A DNA stretch of 64,000 bases, from the NCBI GenBank assembly GCA_024742665.1, contig JANSYA010000012.1:58435-122434 (forward strand). The letters run 5' to 3'. Shown in pieces: positions 51,308 to 59,933 of the stretch. Each line of letters starts with the position of its first letter. Positions within the stretch are counted from its first letter, which is position 1. A program made the position numbers and the translations under genes. The DNA comes from a bacterium. Lineage in GTDB: Bacteria > Spirochaetota > Leptospiria > Leptospirales > Leptonemataceae. Under the pieces are notes generated by a model. The model saw only the letters and a program-made list of their open reading frames with translations, made no database searches and was not told where the DNA came from.

Positions 51308-51664
51308 ATGCAGTTTTTCGTTTATTTTGTCGTATCGGAGAAGACTCCGATGAATCCGCCGACGCCGGAGGGCATGGCGAAGATGAGCCAGTTCATGGCC
51401 GACAGTTTCGACGCCGGCACCATCGTCGCGACCGGACGTTTGCCGCGCCAGACGACTCACGTCGAGCTCGCCGACGGCGAGTTTTCGATCAGCGACGGTC
51501 CCTTTACCGAAGGCAAAGAAGTGATCCCCGGTTTTACGGTGATCGAAACCGATAGCCAGGAAGCCGCGGTCGAGTGGGTCAAAGAGCTGCGGGCCTGCAT
51601 GGGCGACGGCGTGCTGCGCATGGCGAAGCTTTCGGCCACGAGCCGCGAAGATACTAAGATGTGA
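51308..51664 (+). CDS. DGPF-domain (YCII-related) protein
   Basis: The 118-residue protein starts MQFFVYFVVSEKTPM (ATG 51308) and includes the diagnostic SISDGPFTEGKEVIPGFTVIE. It is a dimeric alpha/beta barrel-like fold. Its pairing with an ECF42 sigma factor is a conserved arrangement, and it is a probable target of that sigma. The biochemical function is not established. Confidence 0.92.
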   Translation: MQFFVYFVVSEKTPMNPPTPEGMAKMSQFMADSFDAGTIVATGRLPRQTTHVELADGEFSISDGPFTEGKEVIPGFTVIETDSQEAAVEWVKELRACMGDGVLRMAKLSATSREDTKM

Positions 51665-51676
51665 TACGTCTGTCCC

Positions 51677-53137
51677 TCAATCTCGCAGGGCGAAGGTGTG
51701 GCCGATGGTCAGCGTGAAAAACTGTTCGAAGCGCGAAGCCCCGGCCACAAATTCGACTGCGAAGCGTTCGGCGATGATCACGTCCACGCCGCCTCCCGCC
51801 GCGTGGTGCCAGCCCCGGCTATCGATTTCGCGCGGCGTCGCGCCGACGCGTCCGGCGTCGCCGAAGACTAAAAAGCCGACCGCGATGCCGCCGGGTTTCG
51901 CCGAGGGGAAAGCGGTGAAGCGCAGTTCTACGCCGCCGCCGACCGTCACCCGATCGACGAACTGATTGCCGGCATAACCGCGCAGTCGCGATCCGCCCAG
52001 GCCGCGGTCTTCAAAAAAGGGAATGTCTTCGAAGGTCTGGCCGGCGAAGAGGCGGTGCGCGAAAACCAGTTCGCGTCCGCCGGGTTGAAAAAAATCGTCG
52101 AATAATTCCAGGTAGTGGTGATGGTACGCGAAGAGTCGGCCGTACGTATAGTGCGATCCTGTGCTTTCGCCGGCGCCTTCGTAACGCAGCCCGCTGCGCA
52201 CGCCGCTATTCGGATGCGAGTCTCGTTCTTCCGGCAGAGTGTTGAATTCCACGCCGGCTGAGAGCGCGTTGGAATAAACTGTGTCGCGGCTCGCATCGAA
52301 GCCGACGGGACGTTCCAATTCCAACAGAGTCGGCGAGTTCGTAAAAAATTCGCCGCGTTCACGGTCGCCTCCCAGGGGATCGATTTGCGTGCGCGCGCCG
52401 GCGAAACTCAGGCTTATGTTGAGCGGCGTATCCCCGAGACGTTTTATAATCGCGGCTTCCGCTACCTGGCGTCGCACGCCGAAGTTATAGTAGCGGTTTT
52501 GTTTTTGTCGCAGCACTTCCTGGCCGGGATTGATTTCCGTCGACTGCACCGTTCCGTCGCGCGTTTGCAAAAAGTCCTGAACATAATTCGCGTTGATCGA
52601 GCCTTCGCGTCCGCGCAGTGCGTCGGGAGATTCCGGACGATTCGCGGGAATCGCTTTGCGGCCCTCTTGATGATCTTCGATTTCGGGTAAGTTCTGAAAA
52701 TTGCCGCGGCTGAAGTACTGCGCCTGGGGATTCGCGATCACGCCGAGCTTCCACTGATAGGTCCAGCCTCCCGCGCGTCTATGAGTGCCCTGGGTAAACA
52801 AAACGTTCAGGCCGAGGTCTGTCGCGGCGCCTGAAACGAACACCGTATTGTCGCCGCGACCGTCGTCCGTCTTCGAACTCAGAATCAAATTTGCAACCGC
52901 GCCGTTGCCGATGTCGCTGCTGCCGAAAGGCAATGCAAAGGGAAAGATCTGCCAGTCGCCGTCCGCATCCCCGGCCTGTTTCGAGTCCTTCGCATTGCCG
53001 GGATCGGGCGCGGTCTGCTGCGTGGCGCCTTCGTCTTGAGTCGGCGCCGCAGTTTGCGCCTGAAGCGTCGCCCGGGACAGTAAAGCCAGGGCGAAGAGGA
53101 GCAGCAGGCTTCGATAGTTAAACAGTTGAGGCGGCAT
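51677..53137 (-). CDS. Omp85-superfamily outer membrane barrel (surface antigen)
   Basis: The 486-residue protein has a signal peptide (SLLLLFALALLSRATLQAQ), a Gln/Ala-rich linker without clear POTRA domains, and a 16-strand-type barrel. The Omp85 loop motif appears as LGGSRLRGYAGNQF, and the barrel ends in a C-terminal aromatic-rich strand (FFTLTIGHTFALRD). Absence of POTRA places it with the short Bac_surface_Ag-type proteins rather than BamA. Role in outer-membrane transport or lipid trafficking is inferred. Confidence 0.85.
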   Translation of the reverse strand: MPPQLFNYRSLLLLFALALLSRATLQAQTAAPTQDEGATQQTAPDPGNAKDSKQAGDADGDWQIFPFALPFGSSDIGNGAVANLILSSKTDDGRGDNTVFVSGAATDLGLNVLFTQGTHRRAGGWTYQWKLGVIANPQAQYFSRGNFQNLPEIEDHQEGRKAIPANRPESPDALRGREGSINANYVQDFLQTRDGTVQSTEINPGQEVLRQKQNRYYNFGVRRQVAEAAIIKRLGDTPLNISLSFAGARTQIDPLGGDRERGEFFTNSPTLLELERPVGFDASRDTVYSNALSAGVEFNTLPEERDSHPNSGVRSGLRYEGAGESTGSHYTYGRLFAYHHHYLELFDDFFQPGGRELVFAHRLFAGQTFEDIPFFEDRGLGGSRLRGYAGNQFVDRVTVGGGVELRFTAFPSAKPGGIAVGFLVFGDAGRVGATPREIDSRGWHHAAGGGVDVIIAERFAVEFVAGASRFEQFFTLTIGHTFALRD

Positions 53138-53366
53138 GCGCGGAGTTTCGGCGTTTCGGGCGACCAGGTTGGGAGTCGCAAGAGCTTAAGTCGGAGTGAT
53201 CTTTCGGAGTGGGAGCCGGCTGTCAATCCGCAACCCTGTTGGGAAATCGCGATTTGATGGCCGGTCCAATCGCCTGAATGCCCTGAGCGCCCGGGAACGA
53301 ATTGACGCCTCGCGGCCCGCGGCGGATCTATCGAGAGTCCGGTAAATGAGCAAGGCGGTCAGATCC

Positions 53367-54188
53367 ATGAAATCAGGAAGCAAACGAATTATCTATAGTA
53401 TTTCAGTAATGGCGTGGTGTTTACAGCTCCTGACTTCGGCGGCCTGCGTTTCGGCGACTCGCTACGAGGAAGCTGTGGCCTCGCGAGACGCCCTGCGCGA
53501 AGACGTCGCGGACTGCACGGCGGAAGCGGCCGATCTGGAGCAGCGCCTGATCGCCGCGGTGAGCGAAGCGGCGCGCCGCCAGAATCGTCGGGTGGACAGC
53601 GAAGAGGAATTTCGCAAAACGGTGACGGAGAAAGACCAAACGATCAGCGAGCTGGAACGCTATCGCACGGCGACGGAAAAATCCTTAGAAGTATATCGCG
53701 GTCTGTTACGCGATTTGCGGGGCCTGACGGACGCGGGCGCTCTGGAAGTAGTCCTCCGTCGCGGTCGGATGATTATCGTATTGCCATCGGACGTGCTCTT
53801 CGATTCCGGCAGCGCCGCGATTTCCGACGATGGTCGTAAGACGCTCGGCGAAGTCGCGCGGGTGCTGGCGGGCGTGGATCGACGCTTTCAGGTGGAAGGT
53901 CATACCGACTCGAAGCCGATTCGGGGCGGGCGCTATAAATCGAATTGGGAGCTCGGTGCGGCCCGGGCAATTCATGTCGCCGGTTTGATTATCGACGGCG
54001 GCGTTCCGGAAACGCGCATCAGCGCCGCGACCTTCGGCGAAACCCGGCCGGTCGCATCGAATGACGATAGCACCGGCCGTCGCGCGAATCGTCGGATTGA
54101 AATCGTCGTTGTGCCTGAGCTTAACGTAATCGAAGAGCTGTTGGAAGCGACGCAGGACGCGAAGCAGAAACCGCAGGATCGGGAATGA
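53367..54188 (+). CDS. OmpA-family peptidoglycan-binding lipoprotein
   Basis: The 273-residue protein has a lipobox (LLTSAAC), a coiled-coil spacer (about 30-110, ADLEQRLIAAVSEAARRQNR) and a C-terminal OmpA domain: VLPSDVLFDSGSAAISDDGR, FQVEGHTDSKPIRGGRYKSN, WELGAARAIHVAGLI and RRANRRIEIVV. The conserved Asp and Arg that hold diaminopimelate are present. It should tether the outer membrane to peptidoglycan. An ATG at 53346 is an alternative start adding seven residues. Confidence 0.92.
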   Translation: MKSGSKRIIYSISVMAWCLQLLTSAACVSATRYEEAVASRDALREDVADCTAEAADLEQRLIAAVSEAARRQNRRVDSEEEFRKTVTEKDQTISELERYRTATEKSLEVYRGLLRDLRGLTDAGALEVVLRRGRMIIVLPSDVLFDSGSAAISDDGRKTLGEVARVLAGVDRRFQVEGHTDSKPIRGGRYKSNWELGAARAIHVAGLIIDGGVPETRISAATFGETRPVASNDDSTGRRANRRIEIVVVPELNVIEELLEATQDAKQKPQDRE

Positions 54189-54235
54189 ATTCGCCGGCGA
54201 CGCGCTTTCTAAAGAACGCGGATTCGGAATAGCAT

Positions 54236-54946
54236 ATGGACGAGATTGGTGATGAACTAAAGGCCCCCAACGCCGCCTGGAGCTTTGGCGGAGAGGTGCC
54301 GAAAAATTTCGACGCGCATATTCGCCGCTCAGTCCCGCTGTACGCTGAAGGCCATGACCTGGTCGCGCAGTTGACGGACTATTTCGTTCACGACGAAAGT
54401 CTGGTCTACGAACTGGGCTCCTCTACCGGCGAACTTACAAAAAAAATCGCCGATCGCCACTCCGGTTCCGGGCTGCGTTTTGTCGGCGTCGATCGCGAGC
54501 CGGCCATGGTCGACATCGCGCGCGAAAAGTGCGCGGGCGATGCACGCATCGCATTCGAAGTCGAAGAGCTGAGTCAATTCCCGCTGGCGAAGTGCGACGT
54601 GGTCGTCGCCTATTATACGGCGCAGTTCGTGCGTCCGAAATTTCGCCAGGCCTTATTCGATCGCGTCTTCGAAGCTCTGAACTGGGGCGGCGCCTTTATT
54701 TTATTCGAAAAAGTCCGCGCTCCCGACGCGCGCTTTCAGGATATGATGACGGCGATGTACGCCGACTATAAATTGGAGCGGGGTTACTCCGGCGAAGAAA
54801 TCGTCGCGAAGACGAAGAGTCTGAAAGGCATTCTCGAACCATTTTCGAGCCGCGCGAATTTCGAGCTGCTGGACCGGGCCGGCTTCAAGGACTGCATGAC
54901 CGTCATGAAATATATTTGTTTCGAAGGGATTCTGGCGATTAAATAG
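54236..54946 (+). CDS. CmoA-like SAM-dependent enzyme
   Basis: The 236-residue Rossmann protein resembles CmoA (carboxy-SAM synthase): AAWSFGGEVPKNFDAHIRRS, VYELGSSTGELTKKI (SAM motif), DREPAMVDIAREK, YTAQFVRPKFRQALFDRVFE, GGAFILFEKVRAPD and YSGEEIVAKTKSLKGILEPF. CmoA makes carboxy-SAM for tRNA uridine-34 modification. No CmoB is in the window, so a generic methyltransferase of the same lineage is possible. The YaeQ gene follows 2 bp later. Confidence 0.8.
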   Translation: MDEIGDELKAPNAAWSFGGEVPKNFDAHIRRSVPLYAEGHDLVAQLTDYFVHDESLVYELGSSTGELTKKIADRHSGSGLRFVGVDREPAMVDIAREKCAGDARIAFEVEELSQFPLAKCDVVVAYYTAQFVRPKFRQALFDRVFEALNWGGAFILFEKVRAPDARFQDMMTAMYADYKLERGYSGEEIVAKTKSLKGILEPFSSRANFELLDRAGFKDCMTVMKYICFEGILAIK

Positions 54947-54948
54947 TC

Positions 54949-55500
54949 ATGGCGAAGGGCGCTACAATTTATAAGATCGAACTGAACGTGGCGGACATTG
55001 ACCGCGACTATTACGCCGAGCACTCGCTTACGATCGCGCTGCATCCTTCGGAAACTCCGGAGCGTATGCTGGTGCGCGTGCTCGCCTTCGCGCTCTTCGC
55101 CCACGACGATTTGAGTTTCGGCGGCGGCGTTTCGACCCAGGGCGAACCGGCCCTCTGGCACAAAGACCTGACCGGCGCGGTCCAGCTCTGGATCGAACTC
55201 GGACATCCCGACGAAAGAGATTTGCGCCGGGCCTGCGGCAAATCGCCTCGCGTCGTTGCGATCTGCTACGGCGGCCGGGCGTCCGCCCTGTGGTGGTCGC
55301 AAAACGAAGCGGACTGCGGCCGCCTGAAAAATCTCGCGGTGCTACAGCTGCCGTCGGAAGCGACGCAGCGGCTCGGCCGCATGGCGCGCCGGACCATGCA
55401 AATCCAGTGCAATATCCAGGACGGCGCCATGACGATCATCGAAAGCGAAGGCGACGAGCTCTTGGAACTGGAGCTGGAATGGTTGCAGGGCGAGCGCTAG
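54949..55500 (+). CDS. yaeQ: YaeQ family protein
   Basis: The 183-residue protein starts MAKGATIYKIELNVADIDRD, the family opening, with ERMLVRVLAFALFAHDDLSF, WIELGHPDERDLRRACG and MQIQCNIQDGAMTI. YaeQ has a PD-(D/E)xK nuclease-like fold but its activity is not established. It is translated directly after the CmoA-like gene, suggesting a shared transcript. Confidence 0.92.
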   Translation: MAKGATIYKIELNVADIDRDYYAEHSLTIALHPSETPERMLVRVLAFALFAHDDLSFGGGVSTQGEPALWHKDLTGAVQLWIELGHPDERDLRRACGKSPRVVAICYGGRASALWWSQNEADCGRLKNLAVLQLPSEATQRLGRMARRTMQIQCNIQDGAMTIIESEGDELLELELEWLQGER

Positions 55501-55568
55501 CCGCTAGCGGATCAAACGCCTGGCGGCGGTGCATAGTGATTCACAATTAGCGCAAAGCGGTCAGCGAA

Positions 55569-56738
55569 TTAAAGAACCGGCGGCGGAGCATCGGAAGCTT
55601 TGACTTTGCGCTGGTAGTCGTAATAGTAACGATCTTTGAGCTGCGCCTCCGCGGCGGCGGGCAGCTTCGCTTCGACTTCGCGATGCGCCGGAAAAGTCGA
55701 AGGATCGATATCGTAGCGCATGCCGTTCTGCGGAGCCCGCAGCAAAAGTTCGGCGTCGTCGAGATCGCTCAGGGCTTCGTCGAATAGCAGCTCGCGGTAG
55801 AGCTCTAAGTTTTTTGGCGAAAGCGAGCGACAGCCGAGCCCCAGAGCCTCGACCGGCACCGTTAAGATCAGCCAGCGTTCGAGCCAGGGCTCCCCGCAAA
55901 TCGCGTCAAAGTCCAGATCGAAGTACTTCCCGGTCGCGCGATATGTTCGCCGTAGATTTTCGCGAGCGATAATAAACGCCCCCGTATCTTTCGGCAGATC
56001 GTCGCAGGACCAGACGCGCTGTTTGCAAACGATGTAGGACATGAGCGCGTGCCCCAAATTCGCGACCGGGTGAATCATAAAATTGAAGCGATAGTGTTCT
56101 TGCTGATTCTCCTGGATCAAAAGATCCGTACGATAGTCCAACTCGGGATCGGTGCGGTAGTCTTCGGCGAGTTCCATCAATCGCTGGAACTGATTGCGAG
56201 CGGCCGCGTTGTTCGGATCCTGAGAATCGAAGGCGAGCTTGTTGATGTCGTACATCGCTTCGGCGGTGATGGCTCTGAGATGGCCTTCCTCTTCGAGCAT
56301 GATATGCATTTCCAGTAAATCGTCCGTGCGATCGGCGACGGCGAAGAGCGCCTCGTAGGCCTTGACCGCGCGAAACTGGTAGCCGTGATTTTTCGCTGCG
56401 TTGTAGCTGGCACGATACTGTTCTAAGAATTCGCGCACGGTCGGCAGCTTCGGAGCGGCCTGGCCTGCGTCGCTCCGGGCGTCCTTTTGCGCGTCGTTCT
56501 GGTTTTGCGGCGCGCTGGCGGCCGTGGCGGCCCGCGTCATCAAATCGGAGTTACGCTGCATGAGGCCGGAGGGCTGGAGCTCGTTCATGAAGGCTCCCAC
56601 GTCCGTGGATTTTTCGCCGAGCTCGCGCAGTTCGTTTTTATAGGCTTCGATTTCCGCGAGCAGTCCGGGGTCGTTGACCTGGATGTGTGCGAAACCGGAA
56701 ACGAGTCCGTCGATGGTTTGCTGGATCATGGGGTCCAT
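55569..56738 (-). CDS. large soluble protein of unknown function
   Basis: The 389-residue helical protein starts MDPMIQQTIDGLVSGFAHIQ and has an Ala/Gln/Asn-rich linker at about 70-95. The central region (GYQFRAVKAYEALFAVADRT) resembles a TPR-like helix pair, and the C-terminus is Tyr-rich (KDRYYYDYQRK). No signal peptide, TM segment or recognised domain is seen. It is 5 bp after another unknown soluble gene (56744-57550), so the two form an operon. Confidence 0.7.
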   Translation of the reverse strand: MDPMIQQTIDGLVSGFAHIQVNDPGLLAEIEAYKNELRELGEKSTDVGAFMNELQPSGLMQRNSDLMTRAATAASAPQNQNDAQKDARSDAGQAAPKLPTVREFLEQYRASYNAAKNHGYQFRAVKAYEALFAVADRTDDLLEMHIMLEEEGHLRAITAEAMYDINKLAFDSQDPNNAAARNQFQRLMELAEDYRTDPELDYRTDLLIQENQQEHYRFNFMIHPVANLGHALMSYIVCKQRVWSCDDLPKDTGAFIIARENLRRTYRATGKYFDLDFDAICGEPWLERWLILTVPVEALGLGCRSLSPKNLELYRELLFDEALSDLDDAELLLRAPQNGMRYDIDPSTFPAHREVEAKLPAAAEAQLKDRYYYDYQRKVKASDAPPPVL

Positions 56739-56743
56739 AGATT

Positions 56744-57550
56744 CTAGTCCTCTTCGTAGAAGGCTTCGCGGGCGTACGGCCCCGCTGTATGTTCCGGCGC
56801 GATGCTCAGCCAGACGGAACGCCCCGAGCGTTCCTGGAACGCTTTGCCCAGACCTTTTAATTCGGAGGTCTTCGCTTCGATGATTTTCAGGGCGGCCTGG
56901 GTGCGCTCGTTGATTTTGGCTTGCGCTTCGGCCGCACCGGCCTTCGGGTCGCCGCTTAGTATCTCCCGGACTCCAGTTAGCGTCTGCGCGTGGCGCGCGT
57001 CATCGAGGGGCGAGTGCCTGCGAAAATAGGGCTGTTCGGCGACGGCGTCGAAGGTCGCGCCGTTCTTTTCGATGACTCCCGCGTACTCCTGAATGCGCGC
57101 GGCGGCCTTGCGGTGTTCGTCATCCGCGGGATGCGTGCCCTGGTAGCGTAAAAAGGCCGAGCAGATTTCATTTAAGGCGTCGACGATGTTGCCGATGCGA
57201 TTGAGTTCGAGACCGACCTCCTGCTCCCAGCCGGTCACGAAGGCCGCGGCGGGGTCGGCCTGGACTTCATCGAATTTCTGCTGATAGATGCGGGCGATTT
57301 CCGGGAAGTCGTTCGTTTCGGCGGCTTTTTTATGGGCGGCCATCTTATCCAGATAGAGCGCCTGGGCCGGCTTTTCTAAATAGCCGCGGTCGCGCATCTT
57401 CTGCTGAATTTCTTCTAATGTAGAGCACTCGCCTACGAGTGCGGCCAGCTCGCCGTAGACCCGGCCCTGGTGTTCGCCGAGTCCGCTGGCGGCGTGCTTT
57501 TTCGCCAGCAGCTCATAATAATAAACGGAGCGTTGAATCCGATCAGACAT
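56744..57550 (-). CDS. helical soluble protein of unknown function
   Basis: The 268-residue protein starts MSDRIQRSVYYYELLAKKHA (57550); a start at 57601 would overlap the divergent promoter. It is rich in charged helices (MAAHKKAAETNDFPEIARIY, EAQAKINERTQAALKIIEAK) without signal or TM segment. No family recognised. The pairing with the 55569 gene suggests a two-component complex, with no hint to activity. It is divergent from an AraC regulator 122 bp away. Confidence 0.7.
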   Translation of the reverse strand: MSDRIQRSVYYYELLAKKHAASGLGEHQGRVYGELAALVGECSTLEEIQQKMRDRGYLEKPAQALYLDKMAAHKKAAETNDFPEIARIYQQKFDEVQADPAAAFVTGWEQEVGLELNRIGNIVDALNEICSAFLRYQGTHPADDEHRKAAARIQEYAGVIEKNGATFDAVAEQPYFRRHSPLDDARHAQTLTGVREILSGDPKAGAAEAQAKINERTQAALKIIEAKTSELKGLGKAFQERSGRSVWLSIAPEHTAGPYAREAFYEED

Positions 57551-57672
57551 GATGCACTCGTTTTGCGTCGATGCGGATTCGACTGCAACCGAAAAAAGCA
57601 TATTCGGCGGTCCGCTGTAGACCGCTGGAGATTTTGCTTTACAGCAGCCACATTGCGGACTGTCATTTGGGT

Positions 57673-58524
57673 ATGCATTGTGCGATCTATCGGCCCGCCG
57701 CCATGCTGTCTCCCTTCGTCAGTCGATACTGGATCATGCGATCGGATGTCGCGCATTCGAAGCTCGCGCATCCAGTCGAATATCCTGTTGAGCATCCCAT
57801 TGTGCCGAACGGTCGAGTGAAACTTTTGTTTAATTTCGCCGACGATTTCCTTTTAGAATACCGCGATCGCGCGCAGTCGAATTTAAGCGAGCCCATCGTC
57901 GTCGGTCAGATGAGCACTCCCGCGTTGATTACATCGACCGGGAGGATCGGCGTAATGGGCGTCGAGTTTCATCCGGCTGGAGCCCTTCCGTTTTTGGGCG
58001 TTCCACAAATTGAGCTTTCGGGCACGGTCCTCGACATCGGTATGTTCACGTATTCGCGCTGGCATCGGGAGCTATACGACGGCCTGCGTATGACGGGCGA
58101 CGACGCCGCGCGGGTCGCGTTGATGGACAGGGCTCTGAGTAAATTGTACGATCGCAGTCGATCGCGCGTTGGATTGCAGGCCCTTGAATTTGTGGACGCG
58201 CTGAATCAGGCCGGGCCTTTTGCGAGTATCGTCGAAATCGCGCAGCGGCTGAATTGCAAGCCCCGGCGACTGGAACGACGGTTTCGAGACTACGTGGGCT
58301 TGAGCCCGAAACGAATGCAGCGCATTATGCGTCTGCAGTACGCCTTCGCGATGCATCGAGGGCGTCCGGAGCGCTCCTGGGTTGAGCTGGCCCTCGATGC
58401 GGGGTATTTCGATCAGCCGCACTTTATCAAAGACTTCCGCGCGCTCACCGGATATTCGCCGACGGACTTCACGAAACGCCAGACCGTCATCGCCGCGGCC
58501 TTCGCGCATACGCGAGATTTCTGA
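57673..58524 (+). CDS. AraC-family regulator with DUF6597-like sensor domain
   Basis: The 283-residue protein starts MHCAIYRPAAMLSPFVSRYW, the usual opening of DUF6597 N-domains; an ATG at 57571 would add 34 unrelated residues. The C-terminal AraC domain has SIVEIAQRLNCKPRRLERRF and ERSWVELALDAGYFDQPHFI then KDFRALTGYSPTDF. It probably controls the divergent unknown operon or the DUF1761 gene downstream. Ligand unknown. Confidence 0.88.
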   Translation: MHCAIYRPAAMLSPFVSRYWIMRSDVAHSKLAHPVEYPVEHPIVPNGRVKLLFNFADDFLLEYRDRAQSNLSEPIVVGQMSTPALITSTGRIGVMGVEFHPAGALPFLGVPQIELSGTVLDIGMFTYSRWHRELYDGLRMTGDDAARVALMDRALSKLYDRSRSRVGLQALEFVDALNQAGPFASIVEIAQRLNCKPRRLERRFRDYVGLSPKRMQRIMRLQYAFAMHRGRPERSWVELALDAGYFDQPHFIKDFRALTGYSPTDFTKRQTVIAAAFAHTRDF

Positions 58525-58599
58525 CGTATTTTTACAATACCGCCGCTGTCGCATAGTGTAGAGTCCGCTCCTGACGATTCAATTTACTCAGGAGTACAT

Positions 58600-59040
58600 A
58601 TGGAACCTGCACTGCAGATTAATTTTCTCGCCATTCTCGTATGCATTGTCGCGAATTTCGTGATCGGCTTTGTCTGGTACGGGCCGCTGTTCGGCGCAAG
58701 CTGGATGCGCGAAGTCGGCCTGGATCCCGAACAAAAACCTTCCAGCGCGCACATGATCAAAGCGATGGCGATGATGGGCGTGGGCGCGTTTCTCACCGCT
58801 TATGTATTAAATCACAGCACGGAAGTCTGGCGGCCTTCGGTCTGGGGGCATGAAGGCGATCTGCCGACGTACATGTACGGCGTCTTCGCGACGATGTTCA
58901 CCTGGGTCGGTTTCTATTTGCCGCAGCACTTTTCCAGCGTGGCATGGGAAATGCGCAGCTGGCGTTTGTTTTTTATTAATGCCGGCAATACCTTTGTATC
59001 GCTGGCGGTCATGGGTCAGATTCTTTCAAACTGGCGCTGA
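58600..59040 (+). CDS. DUF1761 membrane protein
   Basis: The 146-residue protein has four TM segments. The opening (INFLAILVCIVANFVIGFVW then YGPLFGASWMREVG) and the mid region KAMAMMGVGAFLTAYVL are typical of DUF1761, whose function is unknown. A CAGGAG site lies 7 bp upstream. It follows the AraC regulator by 75 bp on the same strand. Confidence 0.9.
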   Translation: MEPALQINFLAILVCIVANFVIGFVWYGPLFGASWMREVGLDPEQKPSSAHMIKAMAMMGVGAFLTAYVLNHSTEVWRPSVWGHEGDLPTYMYGVFATMFTWVGFYLPQHFSSVAWEMRSWRLFFINAGNTFVSLAVMGQILSNWR

Positions 59041-59149
59041 AGACCTTCGTTTTTTCTATCGGGCGCGCCGTCAATCCGGCGAGCGCGCCTGTCCTGTTTT
59101 CCTGGACCGAAGTGGCGCAGCGTGGAACGCACAGGCCTCGCGCGCAAGC

Positions 59150-59419
59150 TCACGTTCCAAAACGTTTCGCTGATCGTGCCAGAGCTTTTTCGCGTTCGAC
59201 TTCGCGGTTCTTCGGCGGAGCCTGGGTTACCAGGGATCCCAGTAAATCTTTTGCGACGCGGCTGACATCGTCCACGGCGGCGGCGAAGGCCTCGGCGTTC
59301 GCCTGAGACGGTTTCGTAAATCCGCTGAGCTTGCGCACGAATTGCAATGCCGCGGCCTGGATTTCATCGTCGGTCGCGGGGGGCTCGAAATTATACAGAG
59401 TTTTGATATTACGACACAT
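59150..59419 (-). CDS. DUF2277 protein
   Basis: The 89-residue protein starts MCRNIKTLYNFEPPATDDEI, the invariant opening of DUF2277, with AAALQFVRKLSGFTKPSQAN. Function of the family is unknown. It stands alone on the minus strand between DUF1761 and a small acidic protein. Confidence 0.93.
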   Translation of the reverse strand: MCRNIKTLYNFEPPATDDEIQAAALQFVRKLSGFTKPSQANAEAFAAAVDDVSRVAKDLLGSLVTQAPPKNREVEREKALARSAKRFGT

Positions 59420-59545
59420 AGCGCGTCGAATATCGCGTGCGCCGATTGGCAGCGCAAGAATTTATAGCGGCCGCCGCGGCTTCCGAAAAGCCCGGCGCGG
59501 TCCGCAAGAATCCCCTGCCGGGCCCGGGGCGCGGCGCAAATTAGA

Positions 59546-59848
59546 TCAAACCGCGTCGCCTTCGAAAAACCAGGCCGCCTGCGGAGCCAGCTGCAGGGCC
59601 GCGCGATAGCGGCGGGCGCCGGAGCTTTCCGCGGCTTCGGCCAGATCCTCGTCGATCTCTTCGATGGCTTCTTCGCGATTCATATCTTCGAGAGTCGCAG
59701 TCCAGGCGTGATCGACGTCTTCAACGGCTTCCCATCCGTTTTCTTCCAGGCTCTTGTGAAAGGCCGTGCGCTGTTCTTCAGTGGCCTGCTTTAGATCCAG
59801 GGTCAGCAGGGCTTCGAGCAGATTTTCGGCGGGATTCGATTCGGACAT
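59546..59848 (-). CDS. small acidic helical protein, unknown function
   Basis: The 100-residue protein starts MSESNPAENLLEALLTLDLK (59848), with an acidic C-terminal half (REEAIEEIDEDLAEAAESSG). No family recognised. It lies 86 bp downstream of the AsmA gene on the same strand, so possibly co-transcribed. Confidence 0.65.
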   Translation of the reverse strand: MSESNPAENLLEALLTLDLKQATEEQRTAFHKSLEENGWEAVEDVDHAWTATLEDMNREEAIEEIDEDLAEAAESSGARRYRAALQLAPQAAWFFEGDAV

Positions 59849-59933
59849 AAGCGCGAGGCTCTGGCGGGCGGCGCTGACTGGCAAGCGTAAAGCGCGAAGT
59901 CATACTATTCGTCGCGCCGGTTCATCGCGCTCA

